Source of the DNA: Lachnospiraceae bacterium | GTDB lineage: Bacteria > Bacillota > Clostridia > Lachnospirales > Lachnospiraceae | Assembly: GCA_014803415.1 (NCBI GenBank) | Contig: JAAVBZ010000024.1 | Location: forward strand, 26,771 to 90,770 | Length of the DNA stretch: 64,000 nt | Reading direction: 5' to 3' | Part shown: piece after piece, positions 33,797 to 42,912 of the stretch | How positions within the stretch are numbered: position 1 is the stretch's first letter | Layout of the letters: each line of letters begins with the position of its first letter | Translations under genes and position numbers: made by a program | Notes under the pieces: model-generated | Databases searched by the model: none | What the model was told of the DNA's origin: nothing | Seen by the model: the letters and a program-made list of their open reading frames with translations, nothing else

Positions 33797-34489
33797 ATGA
33801 TAAATATTCTTGTTTGCGATGATGACAAAGAAATAGTGGATGCCATTGAGATCTATCTGAACCAGGAAGGCTATCAGATCTATAAGGCGTATGACGGGGA
33901 GCAGGCCGTTTCTATGTTAAAGGAGCAGAATATCCACCTGCTCATCATTGATATCATGATGCCCAAACTTGACGGGATCAGAGCCACGATCAAGATTCGG
34001 GAATCCAGCAGTATACCGATCATCTTTCTTTCCGCCAAGTCTGAGGATACAGATAAGATCCTGGGACTTAATATCGGAGCGGACGATTATGTTACCAAGC
34101 CCTTTAATCCCCTTGAACTGGTAGCCAGAGTGAAGTCCAACTTAAGGCGTTATACGCAGCTTGGAAATCTGAATGTGGAGAATAATGCGCTTTTTACGGC
34201 AGGCGGGCTTTGCATCAATGATGAAACCAAGGAGGTCACGGTGGATGGAGAAATCGTTAAATTAACCCCCATAGAATATAACATATTGCTGCTGCTTGTA
34301 AAAAATCAGGGAAGAGTATTTTCCATTGATCAGATTTATGAAAATATCTGGAATGAAGAAGCAATCGGAGCCGACAACACGGTGGCAGTTCATATCAGAC
34401 ATATCCGTGAAAAAATCGAGATCAATCCCAAGGAACCCAGATATTTAAAGGTAGTATGGGGCGTGGGCTATAAGATTGAGAAACAATAG
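33797..34489 (+). CDS. OmpR/PhoB-type response regulator
   Basis: The protein has 230 residues. The receiver domain contains the acidic pocket (VCDDDKEIVD), the phosphorylated aspartate (Asp52 in LLIIDIMMPKLDG) and the conserved lysine (ADDYVTKPFNP). The C-terminal winged helix (LTPIEYNILLLLVKNQGRVF; HIRHIREKIE) is of the OmpR type. It is the DNA-binding partner of the histidine kinase starting 18 bases downstream. Its signal and targets cannot be deduced; no transporter or resistance gene lies next to it. The ATG follows GGGAGGTATGAA. Confidence 0.95.
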   Translation: MINILVCDDDKEIVDAIEIYLNQEGYQIYKAYDGEQAVSMLKEQNIHLLIIDIMMPKLDGIRATIKIRESSSIPIIFLSAKSEDTDKILGLNIGADDYVTKPFNPLELVARVKSNLRRYTQLGNLNVENNALFTAGGLCINDETKEVTVDGEIVKLTPIEYNILLLLVKNQGRVFSIDQIYENIWNEEAIGADNTVAVHIRHIREKIEINPKEPRYLKVVWGVGYKIEKQ

Positions 34490-34507
34490 GAAAGCCGGGG
34501 AAAACAT

Positions 34508-37078
34508 ATGAGTGATGAAGAAAAAAATCTGAAACAGAATAAGGGCAGAAACGGATACAGTAAAGGAGCAACAGGGTTTCTACATATTCTGCAGCATGGG
34601 CTCTTTGTATTGTCAGCGGTAGGCGCAGCCATGGTGCTGCTGGGTTCTTTTGTCATTATAGATGGAAGAAAAGGTAAAGAGACCTATCATATAAAGACAG
34701 AGGAAAAAGGAACAGTCTTTGAGGATTCGGAACTGTTTAATAAGCTGCTGGGCAACAGTGTAACTGACATTATCTGTTATGGAGCTATCAGATCGCAGCT
34801 GGAAACGAATGAGAAATTCGATCCGAAGAAAGAGATAGATGCTACCGCTTTTGCAACGCGGTATGACGGTATATCGCCGGAATATATTACAGCCACCTAT
34901 TATCTGGAAGACCTGATCAAATGGGCACAAAACGGCTTTGAGTATGAAGATGTTTATATGACGGGATATGAAGCGGATCAGTTCCTCAGCCGAAAAAGGA
35001 CGGTCACCAAAGTGAATATGAAAGAAGGAGGAACTGTCAGCTATTTAAATTCGGATCTGAAAAGTCTTACAACCGTAGTTGATGTATCCGGCAATATACT
35101 CAGTGATGAAGAGAATCCTATCAGGGATAATGTTTCTGCAACGGTGCTGAATAACAGGTATCATACCGTGGATGGTAAGAACATAGAGGATCATGTTTCT
35201 TCATGGGATGAATATTATGAACTTTGCAGTAATGTTAATAAGGCAGCATCGGACCTTTTGATCAACTATAATGAATACCTTTCTTATAAGGATCATTATG
35301 ATGAAGGTAACAGTAATGTTGTTTATTATATCCGTAAGACCATTGGTAAAGATACGACGGTCTTAGGCAGCGAAAATGTCACAAGTACAGATTTATCAAA
35401 ATTACAGGATCAGTTAAAAGAAGAGTGTCAGAAATATATTATTTATGATGCTAAGAATATGTATTATGAGACCAATACTCTGATAGAGGAATCTACTTTA
35501 AAGTATATTCTGAACGGCTTTGAATATGCATATCCTGAAGATACACAGATTCTGATCGGTATCAGGAGTCCCTATGAAGCGCAGGATGCCTTTACCCAGG
35601 CCAGGGCAGGATATAACAGTTATTCTCCTTACTTCTGGCAGTATCTGGCGGTAGCGGTAATGGGAGCGTTGTTATATCTTCTGCTGCTGGTTGTTCTGAC
35701 AGTCAGGGAAGGAAGAGCAGGGACAAAGGATGAGAACAAAAACGCTATAAGGTTAAGCAGAGAGGACAGAATCCCCACGGAGGTCATGATTCTTCTTACT
35801 GCAGCGGCTGTGGCAGCCATTACCGCTGCCATAAAAATACTGATCGATCTGATCGGGATCAAAGAGATCATAAACAGCGGTATGATGCCGGGAATTGCTG
35901 GAGCTGCAGCGCTTATCATAAGTCTTGCCTTTTCCTTTTTCTATTACAGTTATGTAAGGAGGATAAAGGCAGGGACTGTATGGAAAAACAGTCTTTTAAA
36001 GAGATTGTGTGTCGGGGCAGTAAAGGGCGGACTGTATCTGTACGATCACGGATCGGTGCTGCTGAGGGTGCTTGTACCTTACGGATCATTGATCTTACTG
36101 AATCTGCTGGTGCTTGTATACTGCGTATCCAACAGCCCCGATACGGATGTGATCACTGTCATGATCATTTTACTTTTGATCATAGATGCGGCAATAGGAA
36201 TATTTCTTTACAGATCAGCGCTTGACAGGCAGCGTATCCTGAATGGGATCAAACGGATCAATGCAGGTGATACAGAGCACAAAATAAATGAGAACGGACT
36301 TCACGGTGATAATCTGGTACTGGCAAGAGAAGTAAACGGAATCGGTGAAGGAATCAGGAATGCGGTTGCTACCAGTATGAAAGATGAGCGGCTGAAAGCA
36401 GACCTGATCACCAATGTATCACACGATATTAAGACGCCTTTAACATCCATTATCAATTATGTGGATCTGATCAAACGTGAGAATGTAAATGATCCAAAGA
36501 TCAAAGAGTATATTGAGGTTCTTGATGCGAAATCCCAGAGACTGAAACAGCTGACTGACGATTTAGTGGAAGCTTCCAAAATATCTTCGGGAAATATTAT
36601 ACTTCAGTTTGACAGGATCAATCTGATGGAACTTTTAAATCAGACCATAGGAGAGTTCTCAGAAAAATTTGAACAAAGAAACCTGATTCCCGTTCTTCGA
36701 ACCAATAAGAATGGAGGAGTTTATATTGAAGCGGATTCCAGAAGAATCTGGAGAGTAATTGAAAATCTCTTTAACAATATCTTTAAATATGCGCTTTCAG
36801 GGACCAGAGTCTATATTGATATCGAAGTGAAAGAAGAGGAAAGAAGGCAGGTGGAATTGTCTGTTAAAAATATTTCGGAAAGCCCGATCAAGGTCAATTC
36901 CGATGAACTGACGGAACGTTTTATCAGAGGAGATGAATCCAGAACTACGGAAGGGAGCGGACTTGGACTTTCCATTGCGAAGAACCTGACGGAAGCTATG
37001 AAAGGTAAATTTGAAATTGCTGTGGACGGAGATCTGTTTAAAGTTGTTCTGACATTTCCCCTGCTGGAGCAAAGCTGA
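34508..37078 (+). CDS. Membrane sensor histidine kinase
   Basis: The protein has 856 residues. One membrane helix lies near residues 25-55, then an extracellular region of about 320 residues with no recognised sensor domain, then a membrane block of about five helices (residues about 375-575: YLAVAVMGALLYLLLLVVL; MILLTAAAVAAITAAIKILI; GIAGAAALIISLAFSFFYY; LLRVLVPYGSLILLNLLVLV; ITVMIILLLIIDAAIGIFLY). The kinase core follows: the phospho-accepting histidine in NVSHDIKTPLTSIINY (about His639), the N box (NLFNNIFKYA) and the glycine box (EGSGLGLSIAKNL). It pairs with the response regulator upstream. The multi-helix block is unlike the usual two-helix sensor kinases. Confidence 0.92.
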   Translation: MSDEEKNLKQNKGRNGYSKGATGFLHILQHGLFVLSAVGAAMVLLGSFVIIDGRKGKETYHIKTEEKGTVFEDSELFNKLLGNSVTDIICYGAIRSQLETNEKFDPKKEIDATAFATRYDGISPEYITATYYLEDLIKWAQNGFEYEDVYMTGYEADQFLSRKRTVTKVNMKEGGTVSYLNSDLKSLTTVVDVSGNILSDEENPIRDNVSATVLNNRYHTVDGKNIEDHVSSWDEYYELCSNVNKAASDLLINYNEYLSYKDHYDEGNSNVVYYIRKTIGKDTTVLGSENVTSTDLSKLQDQLKEECQKYIIYDAKNMYYETNTLIEESTLKYILNGFEYAYPEDTQILIGIRSPYEAQDAFTQARAGYNSYSPYFWQYLAVAVMGALLYLLLLVVLTVREGRAGTKDENKNAIRLSREDRIPTEVMILLTAAAVAAITAAIKILIDLIGIKEIINSGMMPGIAGAAALIISLAFSFFYYSYVRRIKAGTVWKNSLLKRLCVGAVKGGLYLYDHGSVLLRVLVPYGSLILLNLLVLVYCVSNSPDTDVITVMIILLLIIDAAIGIFLYRSALDRQRILNGIKRINAGDTEHKINENGLHGDNLVLAREVNGIGEGIRNAVATSMKDERLKADLITNVSHDIKTPLTSIINYVDLIKRENVNDPKIKEYIEVLDAKSQRLKQLTDDLVEASKISSGNIILQFDRINLMELLNQTIGEFSEKFEQRNLIPVLRTNKNGGVYIEADSRRIWRVIENLFNNIFKYALSGTRVYIDIEVKEEERRQVELSVKNISESPIKVNSDELTERFIRGDESRTTEGSGLGLSIAKNLTEAMKGKFEIAVDGDLFKVVLTFPLLEQS

Positions 37079-37103
37079 TATAAAACAATAGAAGAAAAGA
37101 AAA

Positions 37104-37131
37104 CCTCCGGTTTAGGCCGGAGGCTTTTTTT
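37104..37131. terminator. Bidirectional terminator
   Basis: CCTCCGG pairs with CCGGAGG across a six-base loop, with CTTTTTTT behind on the plus strand and an A/T-rich flank on the other side. It separates the kinase gene from the convergent prs gene. Confidence 0.85.
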
Positions 37132-37145
37132 CGTATGTAAAATAT

Positions 37146-38348
37146 TTAAGCCGGATCATCCGGTATGGCAAAGATCTCTCTGCTGTTATATGAAGCAAGA
37201 AGTTCATGGATCTTTTCTGCTGAGGTATAAACATTGGACATGGAAGAATCATGGTTCATAAAGTCGATAATAGAAGCTAAAATATTGCTCATATCGGCTT
37301 CCACATAGTAAGGTCTTGATTTTAATTCCGGCAGCTGATAGGTCAGGTTAGTGGTGATGATCTTATCAAAATAACATTTTTCGTAAGCCTCATCAAATTT
37401 GGAAAGACCATCCGTAAACAATCCGAAAGTAGCACACAGATAAACCCGATTGGCGTTCATGTCTTTCAGCTGTTTGGCAGTATCTATCATACTTCCGCCG
37501 GAAGAGATCATGTCATCCATGATGATAACATCCTTGCCGTCAATATTGTCACCAAGGAATTCATGAGCCACAATGGGATTTTTACCGTTTACTATTTTAG
37601 AGTAGTCCCGTCTTTTATAGAACATACCGGTGTCCACGCCAAGAACGCTGGCAAAATATACAGCTCTGTCAAGGGCGCCTTCATCGGGGCTGATGACGAT
37701 CAGGTGATCTTTGTCAATGATCAGATTATTTTCACTGCGGAGAAGTGCACGTGCAAACAGATCGGGAGGAGTAATATTGTCAAAACCCCGTAAGGGCTCT
37801 GCATTCTGCACTCTGGGATCGTGTGCGTCAAAAGTAATAAAATTATTTACTCCCATGCTGCTCAATTCTTCAATGGCATAGGCACAGTCTAAAGATTCAC
37901 GGCCGTTCCTTTTATGCTGCCTGCCCTCATACAAAAAGGGCATGATCACATTGATCCGGTGAGCCTTGCCGTTGACAGCCGAAATAACTCTCTTCAGATC
38001 CTGATAATGATCGTCAGGTGATTTGTAGTTAGTATATCCATTCATGGTGTAGGAAATACTGTGATTACAAACATCTACAAGAATAAAAAGATCTTTACCT
38101 CTGACGGATTCGTTAATAACACCTTTGCCTTCCCCTGTACCAAAACGGTAACAGACAGCATCTGCAATATAGTTATCTGATACATATCCTTCAAAAGCAG
38201 GATCATTTTTAGCAATGTTTTTAACGTTTTTTCTGAAATCAACCAGGTACTTATTGACCTGATTTCCAAGCCCTGCTGCAGAATCAAGTACGATCAGTTT
38301 GAGCGGAGCAACCGGAAGGGCAGCTTCCAATTCATGTAAATTAGGCAT
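37146..38348 (-). CDS. prs: Ribose-phosphate pyrophosphokinase (long form)
   Basis: The protein has 400 residues, against about 315 for the standard enzyme. It makes PRPP from ribose-5-phosphate and ATP for nucleotide, histidine and tryptophan synthesis. The PRPP loop is clear (VIIMDDMISSGGSMIDTAKQ), as is NVIMPFLYEGRQHKRNGRE. Extra sequence lies mainly before and within the first domain (GNQVNKYLVDFRKNVKNIAK; YVSDNYIADAVCYRFGTGEG). Similar long forms are known in Clostridia. The ATG at 38348 has TTGGAGG upstream; a TTG at 38360 belongs to that site. Catalytic details of this subclass are not certain. Confidence 0.88.
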   Translation of the reverse strand: MPNLHELEAALPVAPLKLIVLDSAAGLGNQVNKYLVDFRKNVKNIAKNDPAFEGYVSDNYIADAVCYRFGTGEGKGVINESVRGKDLFILVDVCNHSISYTMNGYTNYKSPDDHYQDLKRVISAVNGKAHRINVIMPFLYEGRQHKRNGRESLDCAYAIEELSSMGVNNFITFDAHDPRVQNAEPLRGFDNITPPDLFARALLRSENNLIIDKDHLIVISPDEGALDRAVYFASVLGVDTGMFYKRRDYSKIVNGKNPIVAHEFLGDNIDGKDVIIMDDMISSGGSMIDTAKQLKDMNANRVYLCATFGLFTDGLSKFDEAYEKCYFDKIITTNLTYQLPELKSRPYYVEADMSNILASIIDFMNHDSSMSNVYTSAEKIHELLASYNSREIFAIPDDPA

Positions 38349-38395
38349 GTTATCCTCCAAGTATATAATTAGACATTAGTAAAAACTTCACTTAA

Positions 38396-38424
38396 TTTAT
38401 ACCATTCTGCTAGTGACACGTCAA
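38396..38424 (-). promoter_or_regulatory. Promoter of prs
   Basis: On the minus strand there is TTGACG, 17 bases, TATAAA, about 48 bases upstream of the prs start codon. Confidence 0.65.
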
Positions 38425-38482
38425 GAAAATTATAATACAATTAGTATGTTGGAAAGAAAACAAGAGAAACGAAGGAAACATT

Positions 38483-39823
38483 ATGAATAAGCAAAAAGGT
38501 CATTTGATCAGGGAGGTCTTACCGGGCAGTATAGCGGAAGAACTGGAAATAGAGCCGGGGGATAGGCTGCTGACAATAAATGATTCGCCCATAGAAGATA
38601 TTTTTGATTACCAGTTTTATGTGGAGGATACCTATATTGAGATCCTTATAGAAAAGGCTGACGGTGAGCAGTGGGTACTGGAAGTAGATAAGAACGAAGA
38701 TGAAGATCTGGGAATCGTATTTGACAATGGTCTTATGGATGATTACAGATCCTGTCATAACAAGTGCATTTTCTGCTTTATCGACCAGATGCCGAAAGGC
38801 ATGCGGGATACATTATATTTTAAAGATGATGATTCAAGGCTTTCCTTTCTTCAGGGAAATTATGTGACGCTGACCAATATGTCAGATCATGATCTTGACA
38901 GAATCATCAAATATCATCTTTCTCCTATTAATATCTCATTTCAGACCATGAATCCCGATCTTCGGTGCAAAATGCTGAATAACCGTTTTGCAGGTGAAGC
39001 GTTAAAAAAAGTGGACAGGCTTTATGAAGCAGGTATTACCATGAACGGTCAGATCGTGCTTTGTAAGGGAGTGAATGATAAAGAAGAGCTTAAATTCAGT
39101 ATCCGTGAACTGATGAAATACCTGCCGAATCTGGAAAGTGTTTCCGTGGTGCCCGTAGGGCTATCCAAATTCCGTGAAGGACTGTATCCTTTAGAACCCT
39201 TTACCAAAGAAGATGCGATTGAAGTGCTTTCTGTTATCCATGGTTTTCAAACAGAAATTTATGAAAAGTATGGAACTCATTTTATTCATGCCAGTGACGA
39301 ATGGTATATTCTTGCAGGACAGGAACTCCCTGGGGAAGAGAACTATGACGGTTATCAGCAGCTTGAAAACGGTGTAGGCATGGTGCGTCTTTTGCTGAAT
39401 GAATTTCAGGATGCCTTAACGATTCTCAGAGATGATATTGCAAAGGGCAGAGTGCATATTGAGAAAAAGGACATTTCTATGGCAACAGGAAAACTGGCTT
39501 TTCGCTTTATCAAACATATGGCGGAAGAAATCATGAGGGAGCTTCCGGAGTTGTCCATTCATGTCTATGAGATACGAAATGACTTCTTTGGAGAGATGAT
39601 CACGATCTCAGGTCTGTTAACGGGACAGGACATTATTGCCCAGTTAAAAGGCAGACATCTGGGGGAAAGGCTGCTTTTGCCCCAGAATGTACTTCGCAGT
39701 GGAGAAGACGTTTTCCTTGACGATATAACGGTGTCAGAGCTTGAAAATGCTTTACAAGTTAAGCTGGATATTGTAAAATCAAGCGGATATGATTTTGTAA
39801 ATGCAGTTCTTGGAAAAGCTTAA
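38483..39823 (+). CDS. DUF512 protein: PDZ-like domain plus radical-SAM-type iron-sulfur motif
   Basis: The protein has 446 residues. Residues 1-70 look like a PDZ domain (REVLPGSIAEELEIEPGDRL). It is followed by a cluster motif of the radical SAM type, C-x3-C-x2-C (SCHNKCIFCFIDQ; Cys91, Cys95, Cys98), a TIM-barrel-like region (FLQGNYVTLTNMSDHDLDRI; PINISFQTMNPDLRCKMLNN) and a C-terminal DUF512 domain (from about residue 290). This fusion is frequent in Firmicutes, often next to der. The reaction is unknown. The ATG is preceded by CGAAGGAAACATT. It is separated from der by 17 bases and likely cotranscribed with it. Confidence 0.85.
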   Translation: MNKQKGHLIREVLPGSIAEELEIEPGDRLLTINDSPIEDIFDYQFYVEDTYIEILIEKADGEQWVLEVDKNEDEDLGIVFDNGLMDDYRSCHNKCIFCFIDQMPKGMRDTLYFKDDDSRLSFLQGNYVTLTNMSDHDLDRIIKYHLSPINISFQTMNPDLRCKMLNNRFAGEALKKVDRLYEAGITMNGQIVLCKGVNDKEELKFSIRELMKYLPNLESVSVVPVGLSKFREGLYPLEPFTKEDAIEVLSVIHGFQTEIYEKYGTHFIHASDEWYILAGQELPGEENYDGYQQLENGVGMVRLLLNEFQDALTILRDDIAKGRVHIEKKDISMATGKLAFRFIKHMAEEIMRELPELSIHVYEIRNDFFGEMITISGLLTGQDIIAQLKGRHLGERLLLPQNVLRSGEDVFLDDITVSELENALQVKLDIVKSSGYDFVNAVLGKA

Positions 39824-39840
39824 GATAAATGGAGGGCAAC

Positions 39841-41178
39841 ATGAGTAAAAGTAAGGGAAAACCCATTGTAGCAGTGGTTGGGAGACCCAATGTAGGTAAA
39901 TCAACTTTGTTCAATGCGCTGGCAGGAGCAAAAATTTCAATTGTCAAGGATACTCCCGGTATTACCAGGGACAGGATCTATGCAGATGTTACATGGCTTG
40001 ACAGATCGTTTACCCTGATCGATACAGGAGGTATCGAGCCGGACAGCGATGATGTGATCCTGTCACAGATGCGTGAGCAGGCTGAAATTGCCATCAATAC
40101 AGCTGATGTCATCCTGTTTATGGTGGATGTAAGACAGGGACTTGTGGATGCGGATTCCAAAGTGGCAGATATGCTGCGGCGTTCCCATAAGCCGGTGATA
40201 CTGGTGGTGAATAAAGTAGACAATATGGATAAATATATGGCAGATGTCTATGAGTTCTATAATCTGGGTATAGGTGATCCCCATCCGATCTCAGCTTCCA
40301 ATATGATGGGTCTTGGAGATATGCTGGATGAAGTAATCGGGCATTTTGGAGAGGAGGATACCGCCGAGGAAGAGGATGACAGGATCCGTGTGGCCATTGT
40401 AGGTAAACCCAATGTGGGAAAATCTTCTCTGATCAATAAGATGATCGGTGAAAACCGATTGATCGTGTCGGACATAGCAGGAACTACCAGAGATGCTGTA
40501 GATACGCCTGTTACCCATAGCGGCAGAGAATATATCTTTATTGACACGGCAGGCCTGCGGCGTAAGAATAAGATCAAAGAGGACCTGGAACGCTATATGA
40601 TCGTGCGTACTGTCAGTGCAGTGGAACGAGCGGATATTGTGGTACTTATGATTGACGCCACAGAAGGGGTGACCGAGCAGGATGCCAAGATCGCGGGAAT
40701 TGCGCATGAACGGGGAAAAGCTGTTATCATTGCCGTAAATAAATGGGATGCCATTGAAAAGGACGATAAAACTGTCAATAAATTTACATCAAAGATCCGG
40801 GAAGTTCTTTCGTATATGCCATATGCGGAAATCACATTTATTTCTGCGGTGACAGGCCAGAGGATCAATAAACTTTATGACTTGATCGATATGGTGGCTG
40901 AAAACCATGCTATGAGAGTGGCTACCGGTGTATTGAATGAAATTATGTCTGAAGCCGTCGCGCTCCAGCAGCCTCCTTCAGACAAGGGAAAACGGCTGAA
41001 GCTCTTTTATATCACGCAGGCGTCAGTAAAGCCGCCTACCTTTGTTATATTTGTGAATGATAAAAAACTTATGCATTTCTCATATACCAGATATATTGAA
41101 AATAAGATTCGGGAAGCTTTTGGATTCAAAGGCACGCCGCTTAAATTTATCATAAGGGAAAGAAAGGAAAGCAAATAA
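39841..41178 (+). CDS. der: Ribosome-associated GTPase Der (EngA)
   Basis: The protein has 445 residues with two GTPase domains in tandem (GRPNVGKSTLFNALAG and GKPNVGKSSLINKMIG; both with DTAG/DTGG switch and NKVD/NKWD motifs) and a C-terminal KH-like domain. It is needed for 50S maturation. The ATG at 39841 was preferred because ATGGAGGGCAAC just upstream provides the GGAGG site; an in-frame ATG at 39829 includes that site. plsY starts two bases after the stop codon. Confidence 0.97.
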   Translation: MSKSKGKPIVAVVGRPNVGKSTLFNALAGAKISIVKDTPGITRDRIYADVTWLDRSFTLIDTGGIEPDSDDVILSQMREQAEIAINTADVILFMVDVRQGLVDADSKVADMLRRSHKPVILVVNKVDNMDKYMADVYEFYNLGIGDPHPISASNMMGLGDMLDEVIGHFGEEDTAEEEDDRIRVAIVGKPNVGKSSLINKMIGENRLIVSDIAGTTRDAVDTPVTHSGREYIFIDTAGLRRKNKIKEDLERYMIVRTVSAVERADIVVLMIDATEGVTEQDAKIAGIAHERGKAVIIAVNKWDAIEKDDKTVNKFTSKIREVLSYMPYAEITFISAVTGQRINKLYDLIDMVAENHAMRVATGVLNEIMSEAVALQQPPSDKGKRLKLFYITQASVKPPTFVIFVNDKKLMHFSYTRYIENKIREAFGFKGTPLKFIIRERKESK

Positions 41179-41179
41179 A

Positions 41180-41830
41180 GTGGAACGTATCTATTGCATT
41201 GTAATCGGTTATGTATTTGGTTTATTTCAAACAGCTTTCATTTACGGGAAGATGCACGGGATTGACATCAGGGAACACGGAAGCGGTAATGCCGGAACTA
41301 CCAATACCTTACGTGTGCTGGGGACGAAAGCAGGGCTTATTGTACTGGCAGGCGACATTATTAAGACCATCCTGGCAATAGTGGTCTGCGCTGCATTGTT
41401 CGGCAAGAACCATCCTGAGGAGTTGTATCTGATGAAGCTTTATGCGGCTGCAGGAGCCATATTGGGACACAATTTTCCCTTTTACCTGAAGTTTAAGGGA
41501 GGAAAAGGAATTGCGGCAACGGCAGGATTGGTCCTTTCTTTTCATCCTACCTTTATTCCGGTAGGCGTCATTTTGTTTTTCGGAACCTTCTTTTTGACGC
41601 ACTATGTATCTTTGGGATCACTTCTTGTGTATGCGGGAATTATGATCCAGATGGTGGTTTCGGGGCAGCTGGGATTATTTCATACCGGTCAGGGAATTTT
41701 AAATGAAATGTATGTAATAACTGCGTTTCTCACGATCATGGCGTATTATAAACATCGTGAAAATATTAAGCGTCTTCTGAAAGGAGAAGAACGTAAAACT
41801 TATCTTACAAAGAAAAATGTCGCTGATTGA
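41180..41830 (+). CDS. plsY: Glycerol-3-phosphate acyltransferase PlsY
   Basis: The protein has 216 residues with about five membrane helices. It starts at a GTG two bases after der. Family motifs are visible: DIREHGSGNAGTTNTLRVLG (substrate-binding loop), AILGHNFPFYLKFKGGKGIA and a third conserved block in the middle. It transfers the acyl group of acyl phosphate (made by PlsX, 11296) to glycerol-3-phosphate, which GpsA (next gene) provides. The neighbouring genes thus encode consecutive steps of phospholipid synthesis. Confidence 0.96.
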   Translation: MERIYCIVIGYVFGLFQTAFIYGKMHGIDIREHGSGNAGTTNTLRVLGTKAGLIVLAGDIIKTILAIVVCAALFGKNHPEELYLMKLYAAAGAILGHNFPFYLKFKGGKGIAATAGLVLSFHPTFIPVGVILFFGTFFLTHYVSLGSLLVYAGIMIQMVVSGQLGLFHTGQGILNEMYVITAFLTIMAYYKHRENIKRLLKGEERKTYLTKKNVAD

Positions 41831-41856
41831 CAAAAGTATCGGAAAGGGGTTTGAAA

Positions 41857-42894
41857 ATGGCGGAAATAGGAATCATAGGAGCAGGAAGCTGGGGCACAGC
41901 GCTTTCAGTGCTTCTTTATAAAAACGGTAATCATGTGACAATGTGGTCCATTATGGAAGAGGAAGTTGAGATGCTGAAAAAAGAGCATGAACAGAAAGAT
42001 AAGCTTCCCGGCGTTAAACTTCCTGAGGATATGATTTTTACAACGGATCTGGAGCAGGCAGTGAAAGGAAAAGATCTGCTGGTGCTGGCAGTTCCTTCTC
42101 CGTATACCAGGAGTACTGCCGCCGCTATAGCTCCTTTTGCAGCTAAGGATCAGAAGATCGTCAATGTGGCCAAAGGAATTGAAGAAGCTACTTTGATGAC
42201 ACTTTCACAGATCATTGAAGAAGAGATACCCGATGTGGATGTTGCTGTGCTTTCCGGTCCCTCTCATGCAGAAGAGGTAGGAAGAGGCATTCCCACAACA
42301 ATTGTAGTGGGAGCAGAGAATCGTGATACTGCAGAATACATTCAGAATCTTTTTATGAATGAAGTATTCCGCGTCTATATCAGCTCCGATGTGCTTGGCA
42401 TTGAGCTTGGGGCCGCACTTAAAAATGTTGTGGCGCTGGCTGCCGGAATTGCAGACGGATTAGGATATGGAGATAATACCAAGGCGGCACTCATTACCAG
42501 AGGAATCGCGGAAATTGCAAGACTTGGGATCAGCATGGGTGGAAGAATAGAGACTTTTTACGGACTTACCGGGATCGGAGATCTGATCGTTACCTGTGCT
42601 TCCATGCATTCCAGAAACAGACGTGCCGGTATTCTGATCGGTAAAGGCGCTACGATGGAAGAGGCTATGAAGGAAGTGAAGATGGTTGTGGAGGGCGTCT
42701 ATTCTGCCAAAGCAGGCTATGCTCTTTCCAAAGAATATAATGTCAGTATGCCCATTGTGGAGCAGGTAAATAAGGTATTATTTGAAGGTGCAAGTGCAGA
42801 TGCGGCTGTGAAGGAGCTGATGCTGCGCGATAGAAAAGTGGAAAACATCGATTTGAGAAATCTTTATCAGAATAGTGTAGAGATACCATGGTAA
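41857..42894 (+). CDS. gpsA: Glycerol-3-phosphate dehydrogenase (NAD(P)+)
   Basis: The protein has 345 residues. The dinucleotide-binding motif is at the N-terminus (IGIIGAGSWGTALSVLLY). The substrate-binding part contains LKNVVALAAGIADGLGYGDN and the family block ITRGIAEIARLG. It reduces dihydroxyacetone phosphate to glycerol-3-phosphate for phospholipid synthesis. The ATG at 41857 follows GGAAAGGGGTTTGAAA; the longer frame starting at 41827 overlaps plsY and lacks support. It follows plsY by 26 bases. Confidence 0.96.
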   Translation: MAEIGIIGAGSWGTALSVLLYKNGNHVTMWSIMEEEVEMLKKEHEQKDKLPGVKLPEDMIFTTDLEQAVKGKDLLVLAVPSPYTRSTAAAIAPFAAKDQKIVNVAKGIEEATLMTLSQIIEEEIPDVDVAVLSGPSHAEEVGRGIPTTIVVGAENRDTAEYIQNLFMNEVFRVYISSDVLGIELGAALKNVVALAAGIADGLGYGDNTKAALITRGIAEIARLGISMGGRIETFYGLTGIGDLIVTCASMHSRNRRAGILIGKGATMEEAMKEVKMVVEGVYSAKAGYALSKEYNVSMPIVEQVNKVLFEGASADAAVKELMLRDRKVENIDLRNLYQNSVEIPW

Positions 42895-42912
42895 ACATAA
42901 CGGGAGAAAGTC

